From assembly GCA_958510875.1 (NCBI GenBank), contig OY294068.1:177971411-178035410 (forward strand): a stretch of DNA of 64,000 nt. The letters are read 5' to 3'. Under the pieces are notes generated by a model, which did no database searches, was not told where the DNA came from, and was given only the letters and a program-made list of their open reading frames with translations. The DNA is from Endomychus coccineus (Eukaryota; Arthropoda; Insecta; Coleoptera; Endomychidae). The translations under genes were made by a program, and so were the position numbers. Shown here piece by piece: positions 14,100 to 28,444 of this stretch; the stretch's first letter is position 1, and every line of letters starts with the position of its first letter.

Positions 14100-15060
14100 A
14101 ATTTTACGAAGTAACGTAGTTGGGGTAGTTCGAATGCGTTGCCTTTTGTATCTATTTCTTCCACTTGTATGTTCCCAAACCGTTCGAACGTCCCCAGCAG
14201 CGTGCTTATCAACAGTTAATATACCGAATTCAATATTGATGCTGCAACAGCGATACAAGCCCAGCTGGTTGGACATCGTCTGCATTCCTTATTGCTTAGG
14301 CTGAGTATTCACTGAGATATTCCACGAACTAAAAAATTTGGGACAATTCAAATGCATTATCTTTTGTATCTATTTCCTCCACACGAATCTTCCCAAAACA
14401 TTCGCTTGTCTTGTACATTGTGACACAATGAATTCGTGGTTGCCATGTTAACGTGGTCTTATCGCCCCAGAAGGACGGAGCTATGTATATCGAGGCACAC
14501 CGTCCTGATATCCCTCATATCTCAAGAGATGAGCGCTTTTCCTGTGCCTAGATCTAGATATGAGATCTGTATCATCTCGATTTCGCATATAGTCTGGCCG
14601 CTGGAGGACAAAATGTAATGTCTTCTAGCTATATAGTCTAAAATGTCTTCAACATTGCTATCTGAAAAATGTGAACTTCATATTCCTCCTTATCTATTAT
14701 AAACTGTTATGTTGTTTATTTTGCTTGAGCTTAATCGTGAACGTTGACTTCACGTTGATAATTTGACATGTATTACTTATTCACCGACCAGAAATAACAA
14801 CAAGCACTTACGCCATCTTCGGTCAATGTTCGTCATCTTGTTCTGGCTGGTAGGATGTTATTCTCCTCTGTCAGCTAACTGATAATCATGTTACTGTGTG
14901 TCCATTCATCCGGAAGAATAACTGTATCCTCTAGAATTCGGACGGCCCTAGCGATTGACACTGTTGATATAACAAATTCAATGTTGATGCTTCAACGACG
15001 ATATAAGCTCAGCTGGTCGAGTTTCGTCTGCATTTCTTATTGCTTGCGATAGCGTATGGT
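14100..15060. repeat. Cluster of local direct duplications
   Basis: Two blocks recur in direct orientation. Block one, containing 'ccttttgtatctatttc.tcca', lies near 14110-14195 and again near 14335-14405. Block two, containing 'attcaat.ttgatgct' and 'gtctgcatt.cttattgctt', lies near 14220-14300 and again near 14965-15050. Copies are diverged, so the duplication is not recent. Several overlapping minus frames (14012-14285) fall inside block copies and show no domain. Confidence 0.6.
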
Positions 15061-16419
15061 CTAATGTTCAACCGGCTACGTTATCGCAGGTTAGTTTGTT
15101 CAATTTTTATACATTTTTGGGGATACTCGATTAGTGGGTCATTCGAAAGTTTGTTTTTGTGATTTATTGATTTTCCTTGCCCTGATACACATGTAGATTG
15201 TTCTCAGTTGCGTCATGTGAAGTTTTTCTATATTAAGAAGCTATTAAGCTATAAAAGATCTCACACTATAAATAAGGAACATTCAACCACTATCAATGGT
15301 GCCTGTCCACTATGCACGAATCACCAGACGAATAATTTAAAGTTTATCCGTCGAGTCACCGGTTGAATAGCTCCACTCTTTATGTTATTGTTAGGACTTG
15401 CGACTCATTGGTGAGAGTTTGAAAGCATACAGGCACATGCGCATGTATAATAACTATTCAGTACAGGTTATTTCCATTATCAAAATACAAAATCATTTTC
15501 ATAAAATCAAAAGTTCATGTTAAATGAAAATATCTCAAAGCTTAGTAACAATCACACATAGGGGTTGTTAGATTTTTCTGTTTAGTATCAATAACAAATG
15601 TCAGCGTGAGAGATAGTAAATGAATTTCTGGAATGAACACAAATTAGTTCACACGGAACGGAACGAAAAACGATTGCAAGCTTTATGATGAATCTTAATG
15701 TTAACCATCTGGAGATATTTAGAAAAGGACATATAGGTTCAGAAATTCCCACCGAAAACGTTCTGAAATAGAGAGGAATCTTACTGCTTATTGGTTAAAC
15801 AATTCAGGGATCCTTTTCCGAGTTGTAAATTTGTTCTTGTGAGAAAGATCGCAGTATAAATACCAGGGGCAATGCCAAAATCTTGGTTTATATTTTCTAG
15901 CTTAAATTGTTCTCTTGAGAATTTACACTTAGTCAGTTTCAATTTATTCGACTCAATATTTTCATCAAAGTGTTTTTGGTAAGAAGGGGGTGATTCCGTT
16001 GAATCAGAGTGTTTCAGATTATCAATCAGAGTTTGTTGTTCTCAATTTTTATTCGAGGTGAAGTTCAATAATATGTTCCAATAAGTTCATTCAGTTTCGA
16101 CTCTCCAGGTTCATCCTGGTTGGGTGAGTATCAATTCAATAATCTTAGTTTTATTTTTCTTCTAGTTAATTTAGATTATCTGAAATTGTTTTATTTGAGT
16201 TCAGATTTTGATCCTATTTTTTATTCTTATCAGTAATAAAGTTAGTTATAATATTCTTTCATTATCAATTGTCACAATCATTGTTTTATCATTATTATTT
16301 TAGTTTTTATTTTTGTTATTAAATTTTATTGTTGTTGTTGAATACGCATTTATCTGATCAATATTAGTGTTTACCCTTCCATTTACCTTCCAGTGTGTTA
16401 AAGTCTTGAGTGTTTTGCG
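15061..16419. other. Unassigned DNA with a TATA-like site
   Basis: No gene was recognised. A TATA-like sequence ('gtataaatacc') lies near 15854 in a region free of long frames. From about 16140 the sequence becomes markedly T-rich, with short GTT runs near 16330. The TATA site might belong to an old LTR or promoter, but nothing else supports that. Confidence 0.3.
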
Positions 16420-16565
16420 AAATAAAAGGATAAGTGTCAATAATATTTTTCACGTTTGTTCTGGCTAATCAATGATTGGGATAAAAATCGATCGTGTCAT
16501 GGGTCTATAAATTAAATGACCACACTGACTTCAGATGAATAGATTGAGGATTAGGAATAATGTAA
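16420..16565. repeat. Dispersed repeat, copy 2 (partner at 3.8 kb)
   Basis: Same block as 3770-3910, sharing 'ttttcac.tttgttctggctaat' and its left neighbour in the same orientation. Confidence 0.5.
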
Positions 16566-17984
16566 AGTCCTTCAGTGAAGTTTTTTAGAGTTTCATAAAC
16601 ATACACATGCACATACAGTCTCGTATCTTTATGACAGAGCTAAGGTACCCCAACAAAATTCGAATTTTCAAAGGTCCGGACAATGAGTTTCTCAACACTC
16701 ATTTAAGGGTTCAGAAATAACTAAAACCACTGCTAGTATCAATGTCATCAGCTCCCTGGTTTTCTGTGTTCATCCACTCAGCCCCTACCACTATGTTGAA
16801 CGCATTTATGCCTTTGACATCAAAATTACTGATGCTGCGGTTTCCTATTTTGCCTTCTCGGTTTGCTTATTGAGTATATGAAAGAACAGTAATATTTACT
16901 GATGTAGATTCCGTGAGTGCGTCCATTAGCCTTCAATGAACGTGATCGTTACTGTTAATACATTGTATTATGAAAAAGACCTACTTTAACGAGAAATTTG
17001 TAACGTGCATGGGTATTACTTCTCCAAATAGATGCTACTGAAAGGCTGCAGTTACATTTAAGATCAGTAAATTCAAAAGTTGCAAATCCTTCCTGGTATA
17101 CCCTTTGTAGAGCTCAGAATTGATTGATTTCAGATCACAGAGAAACGGTTCAAAAACATGTAAGCAATTAGTTCGACTCCAAAGCTTTTAAACCAATTTA
17201 GTAGAAATCAATAAAGACAGTCAACATAAAGAGGCAAGTTAGCCTTCGAACTGCATTTTATTTACACAAGCTTGGTGATGAATAGAGGTAAATATTAGTT
17301 TTGTGCAAAATAAGTCTATATTCTTTGATGCTCTACGTTAATGCAGCCTACGTTATTTGATGGAGAATATTAGATTCCAAGGCAAAATTGTATGGTAGGA
17401 TTCTGAAGAGTAAATTAATCATTTCATTTGAAATATACATAGCTTGAGATGACGTGAAGCTTCTTGTCGGTCCTCCTAAATCGTAGAAACTTCTGAATTA
17501 GTAATATTATGCGATCTTTGAATTATTGTTACATTATGCTGCACATTTTGATATTTCATATTGGAATATAAATATATCATTGAAGATCAGGGTTACGGAT
17601 TTAATCATGAACATTTCCGCCACAAAAAAATGAACGGTGCTACTAAGATGACAGATAATTTCATTACATTCTTTTGATTATTATTCGAATAATATGAAGA
17701 TTTTGGAAAATGCATAATGGGACCGAGTAATGGGTTTAGTTGAATGATTTAATTGCTTCTGAACCCAGTAGAAGGAGCATCCAATTCACAATATTGAAGA
17801 CTGCAATGACGTAGCCGGCCATTAAATGTGTGATCGTAACAAATGCTCGCGTGTTATATCAGAGACATAGCAAATTCAAAACCAAGTGAAAATTTGAGAG
17901 CTGACTCATATATTCCGATGAGAATTTTTGTATAATATGATATATTGACTGTAATTCGGACTATATTGTTCTATATAGCTACTT
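16566..17984. other. Unassigned DNA
   Basis: No open frame, RNA gene or transposon domain recognised. Confidence 0.45.
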
Positions 17985-19480
17985 GATGTCCCGTCCGTTT
18001 CGCTGAAGACCCTGGAAAGACAAATCGATCGATACATCAAAGACAACTACAAAGAGTATTGAATGCGTATACACGCCTACAAAGAAGGTCAATCGACGAA
18101 AACTGCCCTAAGCTCAGCAGTCTCCCTGAATGAAAATCAGATAAAAGAAGGGGGGCAGTGATAGTCTTCTGAGATATAAAGGAAGCCTTAAATAATATCA
18201 CAACCGAAAGTATCTGCGAAGCCCTCGAGGATAGAGGATTTCCTAATTTAGTAAGTAAGTTGCTGAAAAACAGAAACCTTCACGTCTCCAAAGGTGACAT
18301 CATGACCAGTGGCTCTGTGAAAGACGAATGGCCACATCTGGAATATAGGGGTCGATGATGGATTGAGGAAAGTAGCCAACCCAGGATGTCACGTAATCGG
18401 CTACGCAAACGACATAGTCAAAATCGTTAGAGGAAAACTTTTCAACTCTCTGATGGATCTAATACAATCAGCCCTCACTGCACTGAATAAATGAAGCACC
18501 GATTGAGATTAACTCTAAGAAAAAATCCTAGTTTTCACTAGGAAGTGCAAAACAGTGCTTACCAGAGAACTGACCATAGCAGGTCAGGTGATTAAAATCA
18601 GTGAATACCTGGGAGTTTACTTACACAAGAAACTTCTATGAGAACCACAACCAAACAATAGTGGGAGAGAATAGAGATCAAGACGACCAAATCAATTCTG
18701 GAGAATCTGAGGAAGCTCATCCTAGGTGCTGCATCGGTAGCCACGGAAAGCGCTTCCACGGCCACTCTTGGAGCGCTAATGAAAGTGGAACCATACCACA
18801 TGACTATAAAAGAATTGGCTACTTAATCTGCTCACAGACTCATTTCAATAGGACTGTGGAAGGCAAACGGTAGCCATATCTCACCACCAATCAACGGTGA
18901 AACACACCCCATCTACTCATTGAGAACGGATTGGAAGACACCCTGATACCCCTTTGATAAGAGATATCGTATAAGCATACCTGATCCCCAGTCACTCTGA
19001 AATAAGGAGAAACGTACCAGCCGATGACCTTATCAGGGGCTATTGACCCCTAATAGGCCACGAACCAGCGGTGGCCATCTCGAAGAGTAACATAGAAGAG
19101 ACAATCCACTGCTGGGTCAGAAAACTTGGAAGAGTGGAAACTAGTGAACGGTTGAAGCAGTCGAAATCACCGATTTTACCGTACATTGAGGAAGACTGGT
19201 TTCAGCAAGTGAGGAAGATGATTAGAACCGATGCCAAACTGCTGATACAGATACTGAGAAGACACGGACCGTCTAACTATCACTTCCACATGATGAACCC
19301 AAACGATTTTCCGAGGAATAATTGAAAACGAACCATCAAGTTTTTTGAAAGATTCTCCTTCGATAATATGAGAATCTGTGAAATGTGTAATGTTAACTAC
19401 AGTACCTTATGAACACTGAGGCTCTCTTCTCCATGTATTGCCAACAACCATTGTTTTTTACTTTTAGGAACGTATTAGTT
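17985..19480 (+). pseudogene. R1/Jockey-like non-LTR retrotransposon, reverse transcriptase and 3' part, broken
   Basis: Across three frames the plus strand gives recognisable pieces of a non-LTR reverse transcriptase in the right order. These are 'LERQIDRYI' and 'AYKEGQSTKTAL' (finger region), 'DIKEALNNITTESICEALED' (around motif A, with Gly-Ala-Phe altered), 'GCHVIGYANDIVKIVRGK' (motif C, with the first catalytic Asp changed to Asn) and 'ISEYLGVYL' (thumb). Downstream, 'EEDWFQQVRKMI', 'LIQILRRHGPSNYH' and 'MRICEMCNVNYSTL' resemble the tail of R1-type ORF2, including a Cys-containing segment. Many stops and shifts break it, and the catalytic substitution makes activity impossible. The 5' endonuclease domain was not seen. 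It is unrelated in sequence to the 7.3 kb fragment. Confidence 0.82.
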
Positions 19481-22354
19481 GTATTGTAGTTACTATTGGA
19501 TTTAGGAACACAACGGCAAGTGTGTCGGAATCAGATCATGCCCAGCTGCTTTATTCGTTTTTTATTTCAATTTCGGTAATTCCTCGAATGTTAATACTAT
19601 CAAAACAAAACTCTAATGCATAAAAATCCAGGTATTCCATCGTGAGTACTAAATACACTATTGGATTGTGTTTCTTTGTGGATGTTCTCAACCGAATTTT
19701 AATGAAACAGAGACACATAGATAACTCTGAGGATAATTCCCATCCACCTGAATCTAATACTAATGGACCAAGTTCTCGCTATATCATAACAAGATATTGC
19801 GTGTATTATGAAGGTGTTCCAAATCCTCGTTGGAAATATTGTGTGGAACTTTAGACAGTTATCAAAAGTAACTTCCAGTTTCAAACGCTCGCAAAATTCA
19901 TAGAAGGATAAACAGTGATATTGCGTTTTATGTGACAGCCTTATTATCCGTGTTAAACTTCAGATACCCGGCAATCCTATAACGAAGAGGAACAACTCCC
20001 TTAAACGTTCAATAAAATTAAATACCCATAACTTCTATAGATCCTAATATTTCAATGAATTTGAATTATTACACAACGCTTCGAGAATATCGAATTGGAA
20101 TAAGAATCATTAAGCGACAGTTTTGAAGAAAGTTTATCACTCCACTGGTGATGGAACGTTCTCATTTAAATTCCAAGTTCTTTTAAGATAATTCATTTGT
20201 CACTGTCGCAACTAGAATTTCAATCATCACAAAAGGGATAACTGCTAAGAGAAGACCTATCACGAATAGGTAAATATCCCCATTGTAAAGAATGAAATGA
20301 ATGAATCCATTTCAATGAAATTCATTCGGCATTACTCAGAGCTATGCATTTGCCAATCTGAAATTAAATATTGTGATCTTAGCGAATGAGAAATTCAGCA
20401 ATAAATGAGAATAAAATCAAGAAATAGTTAAGCAGCGTGCCAACATCTGAGGTAATTCGTTTGGGTCAACCAGGGACGCATAGTGCTCTAAAATATCTCG
20501 AAACATCTCATGAGGCTAGTAATAATGAAAGAAATTTGACAAAATGTCTTTCCAATAATCTATCGGGTGCTGTCGAGAATTCAATGGAAATATGTGTTGT
20601 TTTTCAAATATGTATTATAACCTCTTGTATATTTAACAGCCACTCAGTCTAAATTGTGATGTTCACTATACATTTTTAATAAGATCGTTATTAGGTTTTG
20701 TATCGCTTATTTTTGCCTGAAATTCGTTTGTCTTCCACATTGTTCCTCTGTAATGATTAAAAATGTTTGCGGATATATCCATTTTGACCATTTCTGAATC
20801 GTTCTAGACCATTTTTGAATTGATGTGTGTCGTTTTTAAGCAAGCTATCCCCGTTTCGAGCAGTGTTTTTGAGATACACATTCAGTTCTTCAAATTGAAT
20901 CCTAGTGTCCCATTTAACCATAATGACCGTTTTTTTCTGGTTATAGATATGCATATTCAACTTGTATAAATGTCCGGAATTCTCATGTTAAGTTTCAAGT
21001 GACATAATCGATGAAGTTGGACAATCATCAATTATATTTATGTTGCAACTAGTATTTACATTGTCATTTGTCAATTACCAATGTGGCCATTATTGGCAGC
21101 ATGGGTCGAGTCGGTCTGTAAATGTTCTGTGGTTGCTCTTCTCTGACTGCATTTTGCTTTTGTTTTTTAGTCTACTGTTTATAGATATATAAATGGCATA
21201 ATAATAGTAGCATCAATAAAACTTAAATCACAGTTCACCACGAATATTAATCATCAACGTTCTCGAAAGGGTGGTCATTCAAACAAGCATTTCACGTTTA
21301 TCCAGATGTCACAGTCCACAGTATAAATCAAGGTTTTTGAATGATCACGAAATCTAACCTGACAGCGGGTGTCAGTATAAACATGTGGTTGTGAAATAAA
21401 TAGACAATTTGATAAAATTCCAATGACCAAGAGACATTACACGTTGAGAATGCTCCCATACCACCTTGATCTGAATTCAATTGAATTATGTATGCGGGGC
21501 AATTAGAGAATACGTTGCAAAAAGAAATGTTCACGTTTAATTTTGAAAATGTCGAGAATTATTGTGACGAATTTTGCGAGTAATTTACTGTCGAAGAATG
21601 GAGAAGTCGGTGTGATTGGGCGAAACATTTGGAAATCAAATGTATGGAAAAGGAACCAATGATTGATATCATTGTTGAACACTTTATCATCAATTTGAAT
21701 GAAGACTCTGACACGCATTCAGAAAGCGACAGCGAAGAAAAACTCAACAATTGGACAGATGCAGAAGATGAGCTACCGGGAGATGAAGAACTTGCTGTAG
21801 ACGATCCATCGAATGAACCCGCAGTATCTATAATAAACGGAAAACCCTTTCTGAATTCATAAATATTTGTGTAAATATATTTTTTCTTTTAGTAGATCGT
21901 TAAGGTAGATTTAGACAGTCCACTTATTCAATTTTATTCACATGACCATTGTCATCACAAAATATTCAGCTTATTAATTTATATATTTAATGAAGCAATA
22001 AAATAGTCATTTACTGTTTGTATCACTGTACTCAGTTGGTCCCATTACCTACCTGCTGGACTACTTCAATAAGTTTCTTATGGATGAATAATCTTAATAA
22101 TCAGTATAATAAATATTAATATTATCACTTGTTTCCAGGCTCAAGTAACTCAACATTACATAGTGATATTGTTAATTGCACCATAGTAACTAATTACTAT
22201 ACAATTCATTCTCGAGCAAATTCTGCAATAAAATAATTTATAAGTACCCACATCTCCTGTAACTTTATTCATTAGATCGATAGTTGCCGGAATTAAACGA
22301 TTTAAGTAACAATAAATAACGATAAATCTTGTACGCATCTCAGAGGCAAATCTA
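19481..22354. other. Unassigned DNA
   Basis: Short frames only. The plus frame 21629-21862 encodes a strongly acidic stretch ('SESDSEEK', 'DAEDELPGDEELAVDD'), reminiscent of acidic N-termini of some transposases, but there is no catalytic region downstream. No gene is claimed. Confidence 0.4.
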
Positions 22355-22830
22355 CGATAACAGACTATCCTGAATAGTAGACTTCCGCGGACAGCTAATC
22401 TTGAAAAATCATAGCTCCCGGATGGACTCCGTCACAATAGCACGACTTGTTGCTGACGTTCCGCCAATCATTATAGGTGACATCTTCAGTGCAAGCTTGA
22501 GGTTTGAACTGATTCCGGTTTCTGTAGCCGCATTCATTGTAGGAAAAAAATCCTCTACGCTACACAGTTCACTGCTTTCCGGTGGTTAACACCGTTCTGG
22601 CACACCTGACCCAGCCGTTGTGTGATCATATGCGATTTGAAATTTTCTAGGATGGGCTTCTTAATGTTGAGAAGGTAATATCCTAAGTCACGGCTTAGAT
22701 TATTTGGATGTTTTAGGATTCGTATAGCTTCAAGGATTTTTCGCTGATAGACATTTGGAGCTCGGGCTAGGATTTCAGGGTTTTCGGAAAGGATTTGATG
22801 ATTAGTGTCAAACTTGTGTTCCGCAAGTGC
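22355..22830 (-). pseudogene. Penelope-like family B fragment: C-terminus and 3' flank
   Basis: Minus-strand translation from 22830 begins inside the GIY-YIG domain ('AEHKFDTNHQILSENPEIL') and runs on through 'ARAPNVYQRKILEAIRI', an alternative copy of the family B C-terminus seen at 11.3 kb. After the end of the frame (about 22580) comes a block that is shared with the 47.9 kb and 61.0 kb copies. It contains 'ttggcggaacgtcagcaac' followed by 'tgtgacggagtccatccggg' on the minus strand. The fragment is 5'-truncated and carries no reverse transcriptase. Confidence 0.78.
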
Positions 22831-25800
22831 ACTTCAATGTATTTTATGTTCCCACAATCTTCTACATTTCATCCACAGGAAGGTCCGAAAGCTAATTTGC
22901 CAACAATGGTGAGGCAAGTCACATTTATAACAAGATAACTCTTGCCATCAGTGAAGGCCCCACATACCTCAAAGAGTTACGAAACAGTACGTTTATCCTT
23001 CCATGGCCTGCACGTCACCCTGAGATCTGTCACTGATTGAATATGACTTCTCATATAAGATTCCTGAAATAATATATCTCAAGGCGACATTGATCATTTT
23101 ATTGGGAGTGTCATGGTAGTACAGCTTATCACTGCTCTTTGTTTTACTGCAGTACATTTTCTGTGAAAATTTCCAATGAATTATTCAATAAACACCGGGT
23201 GCTACAGATCCAGAGACAATATGAATACTGTTTTGTAAATAAATTCTGAACATATTTGGAAGTATAAAACTAGATTTTATCATACGAAACATGATGTTAC
23301 CCTAATATGAAGAACGTGAGTTGGTATGACCAACTGGGTGCAGTAATAAATAATTGCTTGTTTATGAACAATAGTGATATTGGATTGATCGTAGGCTTTA
23401 TATCGCTATCTATCACTTGTGAGTCGTCAAACAGGACCTTTAATCGCAATACTTCTTGAATAAATTCACTTATCCGGGCGGTTTGGATGATATGATTTAT
23501 ATTTTCGCGAATAATGGAAATATGAATGCTTCGGATCTTCGCTTATCATTCGTTTCACGCATGATATGGTTTCTGGAACCACGGCGGTTCGGGAACATCC
23601 TTTGCGAAGCTCATGACTTTATAGATAGCTAACAAAGCCTTCACCACATTCCGCAACTCGATGATAAAAAGAGTCAATTGAAGCACAGCTCTCAATATTC
23701 AATCAATTCAAGGCGGATCGATCTTATATTCTAGCAAATAAGTGTAACATAGTGTGATCAAATGCAATAATCCATCGGAAATCAATTGGAATTTGAAAGA
23801 AAATATTTTTGAATGGATTCTTCTCGGTTACATCTTCTATATAAGTATTCCGCAAGAGGTTCATGAACGATATAGAAGAGAAAACTGATAACAACTTCGG
23901 AAGAGTAAGCATACAGCTTCAAATCGATATCATTCATTTGTACTAAATTTGCAACTGTGAGTATTTGAATTGCTGTTGTAACGTGCGATTATTGCACCTC
24001 AAACATCATAGCCACTGATTTTTCTTCAACTACTATATGTATCAACGTGATCCCTCCAGTAGTTTCCAGATATACCTCAGATCTGTTTGAAGGGGTTAAA
24101 AATGTGATGGTGAGGAAGAGGGGACTAAGCACTTCGTTGACAATGTTTTACAGCTAACATATCTGCCACGTATTCTGGTTGTGCCTTGTTCATTTCAACC
24201 AACATCGACAACAGTGGCTCCAAGGCGTTATCATGATGTAGGTATATTATTCCTACTGAACCATTCTTGTATATCACATTTAGGAATGCTTGTTGGCAGT
24301 TCATTCATCATTCAAAATGGTAATGGTGAGTCCCTAAATTCACTAAAAGTTGGAATCAAACCAATTTTGGAAGTTGTTCTGATACATTTTACCATGATAA
24401 TCGATATTCTTTGTTTCTGAAGACAATATTAGTTCAGCACCTATTGTACAACAACCGTGAAGTACTCACAGCTTATACTATACACTGTGCCACCAACTTT
24501 AATCGTTATCATAGTTTTAGTGCTACAATCTTACCAGGAATGACCGTCAGTAATTTAGTAACATCTTCGAAGATCCATTGCCGTCGAGATAAACCACTAG
24601 ACGTACTTAGACTTGCAGTCCTGGGAAGAATTATTGTACTTATGAACTTTAATTCTATAGAAATCCATATTCACAATTCATTATGAACTGTCAAGTCAAT
24701 TTGATAAATCTACAATTTATATCGACAACTTTGTGATGGGCTGCCAACTCTGAAAATGAAATACACCTGGTTTGACTAAGATAGCACGGCACTTACTTAG
24801 GGGAATCGTTGAGAATTGGTTATAAAACTTACAAAGTATGAAGTTATTTCTTTCTTGAAGTGAACAGCGTTAATATTATTGAATTGTAATTAAATGATAG
24901 TTTATACAATGTTGATTATGAAAATAAGCTGAATACGTATTTACATGAATCTGGATTATTTGGGATAATCTCTATAGGTATTACAATACGAGCAAAGCCA
25001 GCGAGAATTTCACGGTTTTGAATATATTGCTCATCCACGATAACCGCAAAATAATCAATCCATGGCCGTTTGAATCAGGTCGTCAGTATGATGGACGAGT
25101 TCGAAACTTAAGTAATCGCGATAAATCTTAAAACGAGGATAGAATCGTTCAGCGACGAAATGTAGGATGAAATCAGTCAAGGCAACTGACAGTCATTGCT
25201 TCAAATCGAATTTATTTTCAACCCGATTTTGGAATAAATAAAAGCGGAAGCGCGATGTAATCTGATAGCTTGTTAACGGCGTCCACGTTCGAGTTCGAAT
25301 TCAATATAATATCGAAACAAAATTACTTATTATCCGATTAATAGAACATATTGTTCTTGCGTTCATTTTCAGTTTTTTGGGGCTTGAAATAAGGTGGTTA
25401 ACAAGCTTGAGTTCTCTATGAGTGTAATTGTAATGCAATTTTATCCCCCTACAAGTATGTTTCACTGAAGTTTCAACTCGTAATTCCTTCCAGTCTTATT
25501 TAAATACGTTCCGAGTGAAGGCGTTCTTCGGAGGAATAAAAATAGTTACATGATGGTTTGCATTTACTCTTTATCTTACTTCAATTTACATTATGACTTG
25601 ATCGAATTTCATATTTAAATAAGGAAATGATGTACCATTCCTTCGTTGTTAATGGAAGTTCGTTCTAAAAATATGCAGCTATGTAACAAAAGTTAGGTAT
25701 CACTATCCCTGATGACCTAACGTGGTATTGCCACATTGAGGGAATGTGTGAGAGGACATATACTTCTGTATTCTAGTTTAATAAGATTTTCACAAATCTA

Positions 25801-26199
25801 CCGCAAACATAATGCTTTTTTCGTAAGAATTTGTGAGCTGTAATAGAATTTGGCTCAACTGTGTGATGTTCAGTGCTTGCGTGCGATCGCTTCAATCGAA
25901 TCAGTTCACAGAAGGGTGAGAGTTTATCGTATGGGGAAATTCTCAATAATTACCAATAGTGTTTGAGACTGTTCAACTCCTAAAGTGGAAGATAGGATTG
26001 AGCACGGTAACCTGAACATGAAATGACTACATTTTCTTTTTTTTATATAATTTGCCTACATGGGAAGGAAAGCTATAATGTTCGAAGAACATCATATGAG
26101 CCAGCAGTGGAATGAAGAAAGGAGTTAAGTATTCTCTTATTTTTCTTGGAGGTTCGGAGGTTATATGCGTAGGGAAAGACCTCACCAGGTAAAGAGTTC
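22831..26199. other. Unassigned DNA
   Basis: Two plus frames at 24181-24420 and 24411-24686 lie close together in different frames but show no motif or splice support. Nothing else was recognised. Confidence 0.4.
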
Positions 26200-26660
26200 C
26201 ACAATTTTGTTGTTCGACAAAAAATTAACTCTGGTAAAAAAGAAGTTCGCCAGGACTCGAAGTTGACAGTGAAGGAGTGACTAGTTTGAGCTCATCTAGT
26301 CCGCTCATCTGGATTCTCTGAACATGGAACTACAGACGAGACTTCTGATGACCACCGACCATGGAAATATCTATAGATAAGGGAGAGATCTTCCACCTTT
26401 CCACTTTCTAGAGAAGTCAACAAACTCGTAAGTGTGACATCATTAATCAAACGAATAGCTCTCTTCTGGATAGAATCCAAGATCTTCAGCGTATGTTTGG
26501 AAGCGAACTCAAACAAGTGATCAGTACTCTAGGACAGGTCGAATCTGTGCTTTGTAGATTATGAGTAGCTGCTGGGATGTAAAGTATCTCTTGACACGGA
26601 ATAGAAAACCTGTATTTTCTGAGCTAACTCTCCTTCCTTTGGTGTTCCTTCACCTTGTCG
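26200..26660 (-). pseudogene. Non-LTR reverse transcriptase C-terminal fragment
   Basis: On the minus strand, one frame reads 'GFLFRVKRYFTSQQLLIIYK' and 'AQIRPVLEY'. A second frame (26516-26292) continues with 'LKILDSIQKRAIRLINDVTL' and 'DLSLIYRYFHGRWSSE'. This is the conserved segment after the catalytic palm in CR1/Jockey-type non-LTR elements. A frameshift separates the two halves near 26520. Palm and endonuclease are absent. It may belong to the same family as the 7.3 kb fragment, which stops just before this region in the protein. Confidence 0.8.
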
Positions 26661-28444
26661 GTCCACCATGGTAGTGGTAGTACCTTCAGTACTACAATTG
26701 CTTTATGCTGCAGCTAGATTCATATGCAGAGACTATCGCGGAGCTTAGACCAGCCACTGCAGTCTCTGTCTCCGCCCTTCCTTCTCCATGGCAATTCGGA
26801 AAATATGAGAAGGCTACCATTTGGTTCCCAGTTGGTATACCAACTTAAGTACACATAGTCCTCAAGTTCACGTTACGCTGAACCTAGTGAGTAATTGATT
26901 CAACATCATCGATTCAACATCAATTAGATGGGTCTATGGTCCGACAGAGATACTTCAGAATGCACTGTCCTTGTCGTAACCTGTCTTCACATTGCTCTAG
27001 TGAATAGAGTCAGGTCTGCAAGCTATGGTCTTCTAGGGGTGGAATATGTCGACGTTGATCCTACGTTGAGAATCTCAAGTTGTGTGAAGCTGAGGAACTA
27101 GAAACACGACTCTCCTCTCGAATTCACTTCTCTGCTCCTCTATATTGTGTCTTTGGCGAAACATCCCAGGACAAGTTCCTCACAATATCGAACTGATTCG
27201 ATAACCTCCACCGGAGAAACGTACTGAAACTTGTGAGGTATACTTCGCTTACAGAGTAGATTGACACTTCTCTCTCAGATGCCTCAAATTTATCCCTATT
27301 TCTTACCACTTTTAACTGCAATTGATGAGTCACAAATGTATTTATTGATGTAATTTTAAATGTTATTCTAGGCCGAATATTATTTGAATGCGACTCGCCT
27401 CGATTGTACTCACTCAGCATATCCTACATCATGGCCTTCCTTTGTAGTGGACTATGAATAAAGAGTGTTTTCGAGCACGACGTACGTCTACCTCAATAGA
27501 ACACAAACCACAGTTCAAGCGTGACATTTAATTTCAACAAGTTTATTATCATTTATGTAACAATTCGTCCCTTGCTGTCTTCCAAACAGACTGATGCGTT
27601 CAAATTCTTCCATCCCTGGTAGAAATCTACAAACTAAACTATTCTTCATGCTTATTTAGAAATATGCCTTCGGTATGACAAGCACGGAATGAAACTTGTT
27701 ATATGTTTGAATGCGAATATGCCATCTGCATACATAAATTCTTGCTAACAAAATAATAACGTTGGCTCTGGTTTGATAACAAGGAGAAACTGGCAATTAA
27801 CAAGAGTGATATCATTGCTGCGAGAAACAATTAGAATTACATAAGGACCCGTTCTGTTCGTAAACGAAACGCTCTCACAATTCTGTCGGATTAAATCAAA
27901 TTGTGAAACTATTAGCAATTCGGGACAAAGTTCTGTACAAATACTAATAATGATGATAACGTTTAATGAGAGAGAGGCAATTATGCAAATTGATGTTGAT
28001 GAATGAATATGACGGGAGATAATCCATACAGGAGTGTAGAATTAGTTACAGCTCTTCATAAAAATGTTGTATTCAATTATTCGGACCAAAATAGTATGAC
28101 AAATAGAAAAGTTTTTCTTGGATGCGAATCTGGAGGTATTACGAATTGTGCAGGACATACGATAAATTACCGCGCTGAGTGACAATCATGTCTCAGATAT
28201 ATTCGATAGGTAATAAATCCGGTGACTCTGCAGGCGATGGGAGTATCGTGACATTATTTTATGTCAGGGCATTTTTCAAGGATTTTTCACTAGGTGGCCA
28301 AAATAAAAATATCTCCTCAAACACCCCTTCCCCCCCCCGCCCAACTGCTCCTCTACCGACATACATACGCGAGTCTGAAAACATTATATGTTAAGACGAC
28401 TCGGAACCTACTGTAGTGTAAGAGAAACGCGTAGAACGTTTCAC
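26661..28444. other. Unassigned DNA
   Basis: The 98-residue minus frame 27124-27420 shows no recognised domain. No other feature was identified. A short C-run lies near 28325. Confidence 0.4.

Noticed and set aside
21629..21862. Acidic frame as a piggyBac transposase N-terminus
   Set aside because: Acidic composition is the only support. No catalytic region or inverted ends were seen nearby.
28320..28345. C-rich run as a regulatory element
   Set aside because: A short homopolymer-like tract without other support.
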